Below are positions 18,224 through 28,023 of a DNA stretch of 64,000 nucleotides, in pieces. The notes under the pieces were generated by a model. That model saw nothing but the letters and a program-made list of their open reading frames with translations, ran no database searches and was not told where the DNA came from. This stretch comes from CAWBYL01 sp963793025 (GTDB lineage: Bacteria; Actinomycetota; Acidimicrobiia; Acidimicrobiales; Acidimicrobilacustridaceae): NCBI GenBank assembly GCA_963793025.1, contig CAWBYL010000006.1, positions 558,001-622,000 on the forward strand, in the 5' to 3' direction. The stretch's first letter is position 1; every line of letters begins with the position of its first letter. A program made the translations under genes and the position numbers.

Positions 18224-19363
18224 TCAGCGGGTGCCGTAGGAGGCGCCGCACTGCTCCTCGCGCTGGCGGGTGGTGGAGTGCACGGGGTCGGTGTCGTACT
18301 GGGGGATGACCGTCTTGCCGAAGAGCTCGTAGGACTCCTTCAGCACGTCCATGTCGTAGTCGCACACGGTCGACGAGAACGTCAGCTGGTCAGCGCCGAT
18401 GTCGATGAAGCTCTGCACGGTCTTGGCGATCTCGTCGGGGTCGCCCACGCAGCTGGCGGCGGCGTTGGCGCCGGCCCGCAGCTCCTCGAGCGTGGGGTCG
18501 GGCGGCAGGTCGGGCCACACCGGGAAGCCCTCGGGTCGCGGGAACGAGTCGAGGTACTTGAACACGAGACCGGTGTGGTACTTGCTGTTGTTGGCGGCGA
18601 AGATCTGTCGGGCCCGGTCGCCGTCCTCCAGGCAGAGCATGTCGCCGGTGACCATGATGTTGTTGTTCACGTAGTCGCCGACGGGCTCGGCCTTGTCGAT
18701 GTTGTTCTTGTAGATCTCGACGAGCGGCGCCAGCGTGTCGGGGGTGCCGAGGGTGAAGCACAGGACGCCGATGCCGAGCCGGGCCGCCTTCTCGAAGGTG
18801 CCCGGAGACCCGGCCGCCACCCAGATCGGGGGGTGCGGGTCGGTGTAGGGCTTGGGCAGCACCCGCCGCGGCGGCATCGAGAAGCTGTCGCCCTCATAGG
18901 AGTAGGCGTCCTCGTCCCACATGCGCACGATCTGGGGGAGCGACTCGTCGTAGAGCTCACGGGTGCGCTCCATGGACTCGATCCCGAACCCGTAGACCTC
19001 GGTGGAGGACGAACCGCGGCCGGTGCCGAACTCGAACCGTCCCTCGCTCAGGTGGTCGAGCATGGCCACCCGTTCGGCGATGCGAGCGGGGTGGTTCACC
19101 GGTGCGGTGATGTTCATGATGGCCGAGCCCACGTGGATGTTCTGGGTCCTGGCGATGGCGTAGGCCATGAAGCTCTCGGAGGCCGAGAGGTGGGAGTACT
19201 CGTCGAGGAAGTGGTGCTCGGCCGACCACGAGTACTTGAATCCCACCCGGTCGCACAGCTCGATGTACTCGAGCTCGTTGCGCAGGGTCTCGTGCTCGGT
19301 GCGGACCTTGCCTTCGCGCCAGTGCTTCGGGTGGTACATGTTCGTGAAGATGCCGAATTCCAT
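18224..19363 (-). CDS. LLM-class flavin-dependent oxidoreductase
   Basis: A 379-residue bacterial luciferase-like TIM-barrel. Visible features: MEFGIFTNMYHPKHW start, SWSAEHHFLDEYSHLSASES, VGSAIMNITAPVNHPARIAE, FGTGRGSSSTEVYGFGIES and PIWVAAGSPGTFEKAARLGI. These match FMN- or F420-dependent monooxygenases/reductases of the LLM class. The protein uses reduced flavin supplied by a separate reductase. It lies convergent to the DksA-like gene and divergent from the amidohydrolase at 19664. A role in the same catabolic block as the BVMO is plausible but not shown. Confidence 0.9.
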   Translation of the reverse strand: MEFGIFTNMYHPKHWREGKVRTEHETLRNELEYIELCDRVGFKYSWSAEHHFLDEYSHLSASESFMAYAIARTQNIHVGSAIMNITAPVNHPARIAERVAMLDHLSEGRFEFGTGRGSSSTEVYGFGIESMERTRELYDESLPQIVRMWDEDAYSYEGDSFSMPPRRVLPKPYTDPHPPIWVAAGSPGTFEKAARLGIGVLCFTLGTPDTLAPLVEIYKNNIDKAEPVGDYVNNNIMVTGDMLCLEDGDRARQIFAANNSKYHTGLVFKYLDSFPRPEGFPVWPDLPPDPTLEELRAGANAAASCVGDPDEIAKTVQSFIDIGADQLTFSSTVCDYDMDVLKESYELFGKTVIPQYDTDPVHSTTRQREEQCGASYGTR

Positions 19364-19663
19364 CAGTGCGAGAACCCCCTCGTCACAGCGCTCGGGTTGG
19401 CGCTGCTCGCCGATCGCACTGTAGGACGCCGGCGCCTCCTGCGCCGGGGGAGGACCGTCGAGGTTCGGCCCCGGGTCAGATGGGTCGCCAGGTCCCCATA
19501 TGACCGGTCGACCGCCGCCCCGGGGCCAGCCTCGATGTCGGTCCTACTGCATCCGGTCGATCGTCCTAACGTGGCTTCGGGTCCCGGTGGGGCCCGACGG
19601 GAGCCGGGTGCTCGGGTGGCGTCCATGGCGCCCGGAGAGGTCGGCCAGGACCGAGGGGTACGC

Positions 19664-21436
19664 ATGGGTGACACCGTCGTCAGTGGGGGACTGGTAGTGG
19701 ACGGGACGGGTCGGGCGCCCCGTCCGGGGAACGTGGTCGTGCGCGGCGGGCGAATCGCGGCGGTCCTCGAGACGGGCTCGCCGGTGCCGTCGGAGGCCGA
19801 GGTGGTCGATGCCGAGGGCTGCATCGTCACCCCCGGGTTCGTCGACGTGCACACCCACTACGACGGCCAGGCCACCTGGGATCCGGAGATGGCACCCTCG
19901 TCGTGGCACGGGATCACCACCGTCGTCATGGGGAACTGCGGCGTCGGGTTCGCCCCCGCCCGCCCCGACAGCCACGAGTGGCTGATCGAGCTGATGGAGG
20001 GGGTGGAGGACATCCCCGGGACCGCCCTGGCCGACGGCATGACCTGGAACTGGGAGTCCTTCCCCGAGTACCTCGACGAGCTGGCTCGGCTTCCCCGCAC
20101 CATCGACGTCGCCGCCCAGACCCCGCACGGTGCTCTGCGGGCCTACGTCATGGGCGAGCGGGGGGCCACCTCCGAGCAGGCGTCGGCCGAGGACCTGCTA
20201 CGCATGGCCGCCCTGGTGGAGGAGGCGTCCCAGGCGGGCGCCGTGGCCTTCTCCACCAACCGCCTGGCGATGCACACCTCCCTCACTGGCGTGCCCGTCC
20301 CCGGCACCTTTGCCGACTACGACGAGCTGGTTGCGCTGGCGCAAGGCGTGGCCCGGGCCGGCCACGGCGTCATCCAGGTCGTGCCTGCTGGCTCGATGGG
20401 CGACGACCCGGACGCACCGCTGCGCGAGGTCGAGCTCTACCGCCGGGTGAGCATCACCACCGGCCTGCCCCTCACGTTCACCACGGTCGAGTTGCACCCC
20501 AACCCCGAGCAGTGGCGCCTGATCATGGAGGCCGTCGAAGAGGCCAACGGCGACGGTGCCCAGCTCGTGCCCCAGGTGGCCGGACGCCCGGCCGGCCTGC
20601 TCGCCTCGTGGGACACGTTCAACCCGTTCAAGGACCGCCCCGCCTATCTCGCTCTCCACGACCTGCCGTTGGTAGCGCGTGTCGCCGAGCTGCGCCGGGA
20701 GGAGGTGCGCTCGCAGATCCTGTCCCAAGGCGACCACGACGGTGCGGGCATGGGGATCATGCGCCACAGCCTGGGCTCGGCCTTCCCGATGGTTGATGGC
20801 CCCGTTTTCGAGCCCGGCCGCGAGGAGTCGATCGCCGGCCTGGCCGAGGCCCGTGGGATCGATCCGATCGAGGTGCTCTACGACTCGCTCTGCGACAGCG
20901 CCGAGGCGGCCATCGAGGCGGCCGGCGACGGCGGTCCCGAGGCCGTGAAGGAGGCGCTCGGTTTCATCCAGGTGTACTTCGCCGGCTATCGGTACGGGAA
21001 CCTCGATGCCATGGTGGAGATGATGCGGCACCCCGCCGCCGTGGTCGGCCTGGCCGACGGCGGGGCGCACTGCGGGGTGATCTGCGACGCCAGCCTCCCG
21101 ACCTTCGTGCTCCAACATCTCGTCAGAGATCGTCAGCGGGGGCCGCGCCTGGCGCTGGAGGAAGCGGTGGCCATGCTCAGTGCCCGGCCCGCCGCGGTCT
21201 ACGGCTTCGAGGATCGGGGCACCCTCGAGGTCGGCCGCCGGGCCGACCTCAACGTGATCGACCTCGACGGCCTCGAGTTGCACAACCCCCGGGTCGTCCA
21301 CGACCTGCCGACGGGCGCCCGACGGCTGGTCCAGTCCACCGCCGGTTACCGCACCACGATGTGCGCCGGTGAAGTGACGTTCCGCAACGGCGCCGTCACC
21401 GACGCCCGCCCCGGCCGCCTCGTCCGCGGTACCTGA
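19664..21436 (+). CDS. N-acyl-D-amino-acid deacylase-family amidohydrolase (paralog 2)
   Basis: A 590-residue paralog of the protein at 13744-15492. Metal-site motif FVDVHTHYDGQATWDPEMAP, GNCGVGFAPARP with the family Cys, and LADGGAHCGVICDASLPT near the C terminus. ATG 19664 follows GAGGGG by about six bases; the much longer open frame running back to 17876 is antisense to the LLM gene and is not coding. The genes that follow are the BVMO and a SnoaL-like protein. As for the paralog, the true amide or ester substrate may not be an amino acid. Confidence 0.85.
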   Translation: MGDTVVSGGLVVDGTGRAPRPGNVVVRGGRIAAVLETGSPVPSEAEVVDAEGCIVTPGFVDVHTHYDGQATWDPEMAPSSWHGITTVVMGNCGVGFAPARPDSHEWLIELMEGVEDIPGTALADGMTWNWESFPEYLDELARLPRTIDVAAQTPHGALRAYVMGERGATSEQASAEDLLRMAALVEEASQAGAVAFSTNRLAMHTSLTGVPVPGTFADYDELVALAQGVARAGHGVIQVVPAGSMGDDPDAPLREVELYRRVSITTGLPLTFTTVELHPNPEQWRLIMEAVEEANGDGAQLVPQVAGRPAGLLASWDTFNPFKDRPAYLALHDLPLVARVAELRREEVRSQILSQGDHDGAGMGIMRHSLGSAFPMVDGPVFEPGREESIAGLAEARGIDPIEVLYDSLCDSAEAAIEAAGDGGPEAVKEALGFIQVYFAGYRYGNLDAMVEMMRHPAAVVGLADGGAHCGVICDASLPTFVLQHLVRDRQRGPRLALEEAVAMLSARPAAVYGFEDRGTLEVGRRADLNVIDLDGLELHNPRVVHDLPTGARRLVQSTAGYRTTMCAGEVTFRNGAVTDARPGRLVRGT

Positions 21437-21624
21437 CCCTCAGGGATCTCTCAGCCGGTCGGGTTCGGCGCCCCGGGCGCTGGGCTCGTACCGCAGATGT
21501 GTGCCGAATCGCGCTCCTGCGCTATGCGCATCGCCACGCCGCTGTGACATGGTTTCACCACACGCACTGGGATCTGCAGCCCTCGAGCCAGGACGCTGCA
21601 CTCACCGAGAATCTGGGGGAAGAC

Positions 21625-21792
21625 GTGACTGAGATCGAGACGGGCTCGCTGAGCGCCGAGGAGCTCGAGGCCCGCTACGAGGAAGAGCGCATCAAGCGCA
21701 TGACCGAGGGCGTCCGCACCTATCGCTCGCTGCGCGACCTCGACGTGGACTTCGACGCCGACCCCTACACCCCCGGATCCAGCGTGACGTGA
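21625..21792 (+). CDS. N-terminal piece of the Baeyer-Villiger monooxygenase, separate frame
   Basis: A 55-residue open frame from GTG 21625, preceded by GGGGGAA. It reads LSAEELEARYEEERIKRMTE, later DVDFDADPYTPGSSVT, then stops. In class I Baeyer-Villiger monooxygenases an N-terminal helix of the form KYxxERxKR followed by DPYT immediately precedes the first FAD-binding strand. Here that FAD strand begins in another frame at 21789, with a four-base GTGA overlap. The segment is therefore best read as the displaced N terminus of the next gene. It could be an indel (a CCCCC run lies at about 21769-21773), a programmed frameshift, or two coupled polypeptides. Confidence 0.6.
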   Translation: MTEIETGSLSAEELEARYEEERIKRMTEGVRTYRSLRDLDVDFDADPYTPGSSVT

Positions 21793-23414
21793 TCACCGAG
21801 GAGACCGACGTCGTCATCATCGGCACGGGCTGGGCTGGTATGAGCGAGGCGGCGTACCTCGCCAAGCAGGGCGTCACCTCCTATCGGATGCTCGACAAGG
21901 CCGGCGACTTCGGCGGCACCTGGTACTGGAACCGCTACCCGGGCTGCATGTGCGACGTCGAGTCCTACACCTACCTCCCGCTGCTGGAGGAGGTCGGCTA
22001 CATGCCGACCAAGAAGTACGCCCACGCCCAGGAGATCTTCGAGTACGCCCAGATGCTCGGGCGCCACTTCGACATGTACCCCCACGCCCTGTTCCACACC
22101 GAGGCCATGGGGATGGAGTGGGACGACGAGGCGAAGCGGTGGATGGTGCACACCGACCGCGGCGACCTGCTGAAGGCCCGCTTCGTCGTCATCGCCGGTG
22201 GCGTGCTGCACAAGGCGAAGCTGCCCGGAATCCCCGGCATCGAGACCTTCCAGGGCCGCTCGTTCCACACCAGCCGCTGGGACTACGCCTACACGGGTGG
22301 CGCCCCCGAGGTGCCGATGGACAAGCTGCACGACAAGAAGGTCGCCATCATCGGCACCGGCGCCACCGCCATCCAGGCCGTGCCCAAGCTGGCCGAGGCC
22401 TGCGAGCAGCTCTACGTGTTCCAGCGCACGCCGTCGTCGGTGAGCCCCCGCAACCAGCGCGACACCGATCCCGAGTGGTTCGCCGAGATGTCCTCCGAGC
22501 CCGGGTGGCACGAGGAGCGCATGGCGAACTTCATCGCCATGACGACGGGCGGCAATCCCGAGGTCGACCTCGTCCAGGACGGTTGGACCGAGATGTTCGC
22601 GGTCGACGTCAAGAAGGATCCCGAGTCCGAGGAGGAGGCCGCCGAGCTGAAGGCCCTCGACTTCCAGCTGATGAACACCGTGCGCCAGCGGATCGACGAC
22701 ACCGTGGAGGACCCGGCCACGGCCGAGGCCCTCAAGCCCTGGTACGGCGTCAGCTGCAAGCGGCCCTGCTACCACGACGACTACCTGCCGGCGTTCAACC
22801 GGGACAACGTGACCCTCGTCGACACTGACGGCCTGGGTGTCACTGCGATCACCGAAAAGGGCCTCATGGTCGGCGACACCGAGTACCAGGTCGACTGCAT
22901 CGTCTATGCCACCGGCTTCGACTCGCCGAGCACCTTCTACACGCACCGCCTCGGCTTCGACCCGATCGGCAAGGACGGCCAGTCGCTGTCGGAGGCCTGG
23001 GACAAGGGGGCCTGGACGCTCCACGGGATCTGGACCCACGGCTTCCCGAACCTGGCCATGAACAGCCACATCCAGGGCGGCCAGCACATCAACATCGCCT
23101 ACGCCGCCACCAAGAACGGTGAGCACACCGCCTACACCATCCGCCGGGCGCTCGACGCCGAGGCCGTGGTCGAGCCCGACCTCGACGCTGAGGAGGAGTG
23201 GTTCCAGCTCTGCGCCTCCACCGCCGGCGCCTACGCCCAGTACTTCGCCGCCTGCACGCCCGGGTACCTGAGCAACGAGTTCCAGATGCCCGAGGAGCGC
23301 GACTCCCGGTCCGCCTGCTACATGCGCAGCGCGGTGGAGCTGCGCGACATCTTCCGGGAGTGGCGCGAGGAGGGCTCCATGAAGGGCCTGACCCTCACCC
23401 CGATCGACGACTGA
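21789..23414 (+). CDS. Flavin-dependent Baeyer-Villiger-type monooxygenase
   Basis: A 541-residue FAD/NADPH monooxygenase. First Rossmann motif TDVVIIGTGWAGMSEAAYLA, then GGTWYWNRYPGCMCDVES. The Baeyer-Villiger fingerprint is FQGRSFHTSRWD (F-x-G-x-x-x-H-x-x-x-W-D), and the NADPH Rossmann motif is VAIIGTGATAIQAVPKLA. The C-terminal YATGFDSPSTF and the substrate loop are present. These enzymes insert oxygen next to a ketone to give an ester or lactone, in the cytoplasm. The first 55 residues of the expected protein lie in another frame at 21625-21792. Neighbouring SnoaL and hydroxyacid oxidase genes suggest degradation of a cyclic ketone. Confidence 0.88.
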   Translation: MITEETDVVIIGTGWAGMSEAAYLAKQGVTSYRMLDKAGDFGGTWYWNRYPGCMCDVESYTYLPLLEEVGYMPTKKYAHAQEIFEYAQMLGRHFDMYPHALFHTEAMGMEWDDEAKRWMVHTDRGDLLKARFVVIAGGVLHKAKLPGIPGIETFQGRSFHTSRWDYAYTGGAPEVPMDKLHDKKVAIIGTGATAIQAVPKLAEACEQLYVFQRTPSSVSPRNQRDTDPEWFAEMSSEPGWHEERMANFIAMTTGGNPEVDLVQDGWTEMFAVDVKKDPESEEEAAELKALDFQLMNTVRQRIDDTVEDPATAEALKPWYGVSCKRPCYHDDYLPAFNRDNVTLVDTDGLGVTAITEKGLMVGDTEYQVDCIVYATGFDSPSTFYTHRLGFDPIGKDGQSLSEAWDKGAWTLHGIWTHGFPNLAMNSHIQGGQHINIAYAATKNGEHTAYTIRRALDAEAVVEPDLDAEEEWFQLCASTAGAYAQYFAACTPGYLSNEFQMPEERDSRSACYMRSAVELRDIFREWREEGSMKGLTLTPIDD

Positions 23415-23467
23415 CGGCGGGGTCTCCGGTCAGCTCCCGTCCGCCCGACCAGAAGGAGATCCATCCC

Positions 23468-23962
23468 ATGGAGCACGATCACCTCGTCGCCATACAGGCG
23501 ATCAGCGACACGCTGTACCGATACTGCCGAGCCCTCGACCGCATGGACCGGGACCTCTACGGCAGGGTGTTCGTGCCCGGCGCCTCCTTGGACTACGGCG
23601 AGCACTTCATCGGCACCGCCGAGCAGTTCGCCGACTGGGTCTGGACGGCTCACGAGGCGATGCAGGGTCATTCGCACCAGATAGCGAACGTGCTGGCCGA
23701 GATCGCCGACGACGGGACCTCCGCCGTCAGCGAGGCCTACGTGACCGTGTGCCTGCGCACGCTGCCGGACGCCGAGGGCGGCGTGGTGGACTTCGTCGAC
23801 CGTGGCCGCTACCTCGACCGCTGGACCCTCCACGAGGGCCAGTGGCGCATCGGGTCGAGGCTGTTCCGCAGCGACATCCAGCAGGTCCTGGATGCAGGCC
23901 TGTCTCCGCCTGCGACCGCCATCCGCGACCGGACGGACCCCTCCTACGAGCTCTTTGCCTAG
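23468..23962 (+). CDS. SnoaL/NTF2-like protein
   Basis: A 164-residue alpha+beta-barrel protein of the SnoaL_4 type: AIQAISDTLYRYCRALDRMD at the start, then YGRVFVPGASLDYG, the core HSHQIANVLAEI, and DRWTLHEGQWRIGSRLFRSD at the end. This group includes scytalone-dehydratase-like hydratases and isomerases. ATG 23468 has AAGGAGAT upstream. It lies 53 bases after the BVMO and probably shares its transcript. The His and Asp positions are compatible with a lyase, but the reaction is unknown. Confidence 0.82.
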   Translation: MEHDHLVAIQAISDTLYRYCRALDRMDRDLYGRVFVPGASLDYGEHFIGTAEQFADWVWTAHEAMQGHSHQIANVLAEIADDGTSAVSEAYVTVCLRTLPDAEGGVVDFVDRGRYLDRWTLHEGQWRIGSRLFRSDIQQVLDAGLSPPATAIRDRTDPSYELFA

Positions 23963-24095
23963 TCAGGAGTTGCGGCCGAGTGGATTGCTCGGGATCCGGC
24001 ACGGCTCCGCGCCGAGCACACTGGAGCACCGGGCCATGGCGCTGACCGATGGACCTCCGCACCCACACCCCTCGAGCCGAGGTGGAGGAACTCCG

Positions 24096-25349
24096 ATGAG
24101 CGGCATCCGGTCGATCCGACAGAGCATCGAGACCATCCGGTCTGTCGTCCGGTTCGGCTCGGTCGAGACCGATCCAGTCAAGCGGCGCTTGGCCAAGGCC
24201 GCCTCGGTCGACGACCTGCGGCGCATCGCCAAGCGTCGCCTACCTCGTGGTTGTTTCGACTACATCGACGGGGGAGCGGAGGACGAGCGGAGCCTCGAGG
24301 CCAACTCCCTCGCCTTCGCCGAGACCCGATTCGTCCCCCGGGTGCTCCGAGGTCTATCCGACGTGGAGGTCGGCTCCCTCCTCCTCGGCGAACCGGTGGC
24401 GTATCCCCTGGTTCTGGCCCCCACCGGGTTCACCCGCATCGCCGACCCGGAGGGCGAGCTCGCCGTCGCCCGCTCCGCCGAGCGCGCCGGGCTGCCCTAC
24501 ACGCTCTCCACGCTGAGCACCCGCTCGATCGAGGATGTCCGCGAGGTCAGCGCGGGGCGGCTGTGGTTCCAGGTCTACGCCTGGCGCGACCGGGGCCTGG
24601 TCGAGGAGATGATCCAGCGGGCGGCCGCCGCCCGTTACGAGGCCCTCGTGCTCACGGTCGACACCGCGGTGTTCGGCCGACGGGAGCGTGACGTACGCCG
24701 GGGGTTCTCCCTGCCCCCGGTCATCGGGCCCGCCACAGTGATCGACGGTCTCGTGCACCCCGCGTGGACGTGGGCCTTCGTGCGCAACGAGCCGATCCGG
24801 TTCGCCAACGTCGTCGGGCGATCGGTCGGTGACGGGTCGTCGCCTGTCACCCTCGCCGACTACATCAACTCCCAGTTCGACCCGGCGCTGTCGTGGGACG
24901 AGATCGACTGGTTGCGCTCGGTCTGGGAAGGGAAGATCGTCGTCAAGGGCATCCAGTGCGTCGAGGACGCGGTGCTGGCCGCCGACAAGGGCGTCGACGC
25001 CATCGCCTTGTCGAATCACGGCGGCCGCCAGCTCGACGGCTCGCCGGCCACGTTCTCCCTCGTCGCCCCCGTGGCCGAAGCCGTGGGTGGCCGCACCGAG
25101 ATCATCTGCGACGGGGGCGTGCGGCGGGGGAGCGACATCGTGAAGGCGGTGGCGGCCGGCGCGACGGCGTGCATGGCCGGCCGTGGCTACCTCTACGCCC
25201 TCGGCGCCGGTGGCGAGCAGGGTGTGGACACGCTGCTCGACTGGTGGCGGGAGGATGTCCGCCGCACGATGGCGCTCATCGGCGTGTCTTCGGTGGCCGA
25301 TCTCGACCGCTCGTGCCTGGACCTGAGGCCGAACGAGGAGCACCCATGA
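24096..25349 (+). CDS. FMN-dependent alpha-hydroxy-acid oxidizing protein
   Basis: A 417-residue member of the L-lactate dehydrogenase/glycolate oxidase family. The FMN barrel begins with RRIAKRRLPRGCFDYIDGGA, the substrate region is LAPTGFTRIADPEGELAVAR, and the active-site signature SNHGGRQLDG is perfect, followed by IICDGGVRRGSDIVKAVAAG. ATG 24096 has GGAGG seven bases upstream. It oxidises an L-2-hydroxy acid to a 2-oxo acid; actinobacterial homologues also include mycofactocin-linked dehydrogenases, but no mycofactocin genes are seen here. It lies between the SnoaL gene and the glucosidase on one strand. Confidence 0.9.
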   Translation: MSGIRSIRQSIETIRSVVRFGSVETDPVKRRLAKAASVDDLRRIAKRRLPRGCFDYIDGGAEDERSLEANSLAFAETRFVPRVLRGLSDVEVGSLLLGEPVAYPLVLAPTGFTRIADPEGELAVARSAERAGLPYTLSTLSTRSIEDVREVSAGRLWFQVYAWRDRGLVEEMIQRAAAARYEALVLTVDTAVFGRRERDVRRGFSLPPVIGPATVIDGLVHPAWTWAFVRNEPIRFANVVGRSVGDGSSPVTLADYINSQFDPALSWDEIDWLRSVWEGKIVVKGIQCVEDAVLAADKGVDAIALSNHGGRQLDGSPATFSLVAPVAEAVGGRTEIICDGGVRRGSDIVKAVAAGATACMAGRGYLYALGAGGEQGVDTLLDWWREDVRRTMALIGVSSVADLDRSCLDLRPNEEHP

Positions 25350-25413
25350 CCCTCCGATGGGGCGCCGGACCGGGAGTGATCGCCCAGCTCGGCTGGCGAG
25401 AAGGAGACTCAGC

Positions 25414-28002
25414 ATGAGCCGTGACGTGCCCGAGCTGGTGTCCCAGCTGGAACTGGACGAGAAGGCCGCCCTGCTGGCGGGAGCGGACTTCTGGTCGACT
25501 GTCGCAGTCGAGCGTCTCGGGATCCCGTCGGTCGGGTTGACCGACGGGCCCAACGGCGCCCGTGGCCCGAACCTCCCGGCCGAGTTCGCCTCGGGTCCAC
25601 AGCTCACGTCGATCTGCGTTCCCTGCGGGTCCGCCCTCGGCGCCACCTGGGACACAGAGCTCGTCGAACGGGTCGGATCCCTCCTGGGGGCCGAGGCCCG
25701 CATCAAGGCGTGCCGAATCCTGCTCGCTCCGACGGTCAACCTGCACCGGTCCCCCCTCGGCGGTCGGAACTTCGAGTCGTACTCCGAGGATCCGTTGCTC
25801 GCCGGTCGTATCGGCGCCGCCTTCGTCCGGGGCGCCCAGTCCGAGGGCGTGGCATGCACGGTGAAGCACTTCGCCGGCAATGAATCTGAGGTGGACCGAA
25901 TGCTCGCCGACACGATCGTCGACGAGCGCGCTCTGCGCGAGCTCTATCTCGTGCCCTTCGAGCTGACCGTTCGTGACGGTGGGGCGCTTGGGCTCATGAC
26001 CGCGTACAACCGGCTGAACGGTGAGTACTGCGCCGACAGCACCCTCCTGCTGACCGACATCCTCCGTGGTGAGTGGGGGTTCGAGGGCTTCGTGGTGACC
26101 GACTGGTTCGCGGCGGCGCAGACCGACCTCGCCGCCGCCGCCGGGCTGGACCTCGAGATGCCCGGACCCGGTCGGGCCTACGGCCCCGCGCTCGCCGAGG
26201 CCGTGCGTGACGGGGGGGTCGACGAGGCGACGGTTGACGCTGCCGTGGGGCGCCTCCTCGGCGTCCTCGATCGCATCGGGGCGCTCGACGCCGCCGCCGA
26301 CCCCGAGCCGAAGTCCTCCGCCCAGCACCCCGCCGACGTCGCCGTCGCCCGTGAGTCGGCCGCGGCCGCCACCGTGTTGTTGAAGAACGTCGGCGTGCTC
26401 CCGCTGCCGTCCGACCAGCTCACGCGGGTGGCCGTGATCGGGCCGAACGCCGGGCGGGCCGTGGTGATGGGAGGTGGATCGGCCAGCTTCAGCGTGGAGC
26501 GCCTGACGACCCCGCTGGAGGCGATCACCAGGAGGGTGGGTGAGTCCGTCGATGTCGTCCACGAGCCGGGTGTCGACATCACCGTGACCACGCCGGCGGT
26601 TCCTGGCTCGTGGCTCTCGTCGAGCGGTGAGGCGGGGATGACCGTCGAGTTCTTCCGACCGGGAGACCTCGGGGGCGAGCTGGTCCACACCGAGCGGGCG
26701 ACCGATGGTTCGGTGATCTGGTTCGGCACCCGCCCGCCGGAGGCCGGTCCGACGTTCTCGTGGAGGGCCACCGCCGAGCTCACCGTGGAGACGGCCGGCC
26801 GATGGGTGCTCTCGCTGGTCCAGACCGACGTCGCCGTGCTGCTCGTGGACGGTGAAGTCGTCCTCGACGGGAACGCCCAGCCGATGGTGCCGGGTCGGGA
26901 GCTGCTCGGCATGGCCAAGCAGGCGATCACCACGGTGTTGGATCTCTCCCCGGACCGGCCGGTGTGCATCGAGCTGCGGTCGACGGTCGGGGATCAGGCG
27001 GTGATGGCCGGAGCCAAGCTCGGGATCAGGCCTGCGCTCCCGTCCGATGCGATCGACCGGGCGGTGGCGGCGGCCGCGTCGGCTGACGCGACGATCGTGG
27101 TGGTCGGGACCGACGGGGACTGGGAGACCGAGGGCGTCGATCGCGACTCGTTGAGCCTTCCCGGCGCCCAGGACGAGCTGATCGCCCGGGTGCTCGAGGT
27201 CGCCCCCGACGCGGTGGTCGTCGTGAACGCCGGCTCGGTGGTCGCCATGCGGTGGGCCTCCGATGCCCGCGCCGTGCTCCAGACGTGGTTCGGCGGGCAG
27301 GAGATGGGCGCGGCGATGGCCGATGTGATCTTCGGTGACGCCGAGCCCGGTGGCCGACTGCCGACCACCATCCCGCGCCGCCTGGAGGACAACCCGTCGT
27401 GGGGCAACTTCCCGGCCGACGGTGCCCGCATCCGGTACGGCGAAGGGATCCTGGTCGGGTACCGCTGGTACGAGTCACGACACATCGGGGTGGAGTTCCC
27501 CTTCGGTCACGGGCTCTCGTACTCCACCTTCGAGATCGGCGAGCCTCGCCTCTCGCAGGACACCTTCGCCCCCGGCGAGACGATTCGGGTGGAGGTGCCG
27601 GTCACCAACGTCGGTTCCCGATCGGGGGCCGAGGTCGTGCAGCTCTACGTGGCGCCCGGTCGGGCGCGGACGTTCCGGCCGGAGAAGGAGCTCAAGGCGT
27701 TCGCCAAGGTGGTGCTCGATGCGGGAGCCTCGACCACGGTGGAGCTCGAGCTCGACGGTCGTGCCTTCGCCCGGTGGGCGGCGCCGGACCCGGCCCTCGA
27801 TCCGCTCCTCGCCCGGCTCGGAGCCCAGGTCCCGTGGACGACAGCGCCGGAAGGGGCCGACGAGCACGGGTGGGTGGTCGACCCGGGCCCCTACGAGCTG
27901 CGACTCGGTCGGTCCTCGGCGGACATCGCCCGCATCGTCACCATCGACGTCCCGGTCGGCGGCGCACTGCCGCAGGAGTTGGGTCCACCGGGTCCGGTCT
28001 GA
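25414..28002 (+). CDS. Glycoside hydrolase family 3 beta-glucosidase
   Basis: An 862-residue GH3 enzyme without a signal peptide. Catalytic barrel with GLTDGPNGARG, GGRNFESYSEDPLLAGRI, VKHFAGNESE and the nucleophile Asp in GFVVTDWFAA. A second domain starts near LLKNVGVLPLP. An inserted PA14-like domain lies around residues 390-540, and a C-terminal fibronectin III-like domain starts near VEFPFGHGLSYSTFEI. ATG 25414 follows AAGGAGA. It hydrolyses terminal beta-glucosides or related conjugates in the cytoplasm. Its place in an oxidative cluster suggests deglycosylation of an imported natural product. Confidence 0.92.
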   Translation: MSRDVPELVSQLELDEKAALLAGADFWSTVAVERLGIPSVGLTDGPNGARGPNLPAEFASGPQLTSICVPCGSALGATWDTELVERVGSLLGAEARIKACRILLAPTVNLHRSPLGGRNFESYSEDPLLAGRIGAAFVRGAQSEGVACTVKHFAGNESEVDRMLADTIVDERALRELYLVPFELTVRDGGALGLMTAYNRLNGEYCADSTLLLTDILRGEWGFEGFVVTDWFAAAQTDLAAAAGLDLEMPGPGRAYGPALAEAVRDGGVDEATVDAAVGRLLGVLDRIGALDAAADPEPKSSAQHPADVAVARESAAAATVLLKNVGVLPLPSDQLTRVAVIGPNAGRAVVMGGGSASFSVERLTTPLEAITRRVGESVDVVHEPGVDITVTTPAVPGSWLSSSGEAGMTVEFFRPGDLGGELVHTERATDGSVIWFGTRPPEAGPTFSWRATAELTVETAGRWVLSLVQTDVAVLLVDGEVVLDGNAQPMVPGRELLGMAKQAITTVLDLSPDRPVCIELRSTVGDQAVMAGAKLGIRPALPSDAIDRAVAAAASADATIVVVGTDGDWETEGVDRDSLSLPGAQDELIARVLEVAPDAVVVVNAGSVVAMRWASDARAVLQTWFGGQEMGAAMADVIFGDAEPGGRLPTTIPRRLEDNPSWGNFPADGARIRYGEGILVGYRWYESRHIGVEFPFGHGLSYSTFEIGEPRLSQDTFAPGETIRVEVPVTNVGSRSGAEVVQLYVAPGRARTFRPEKELKAFAKVVLDAGASTTVELELDGRAFARWAAPDPALDPLLARLGAQVPWTTAPEGADEHGWVVDPGPYELRLGRSSADIARIVTIDVPVGGALPQELGPPGPV

Positions 28003-28023
28003 GATCGACTCGACCGTTGGACG

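Noticed and set aside
17876..19663. Long N-terminal extension of the second amidohydrolase
   Set aside because: Runs antisense through the LLM gene; the ribosome-binding site and homology place the start at ATG 19664.
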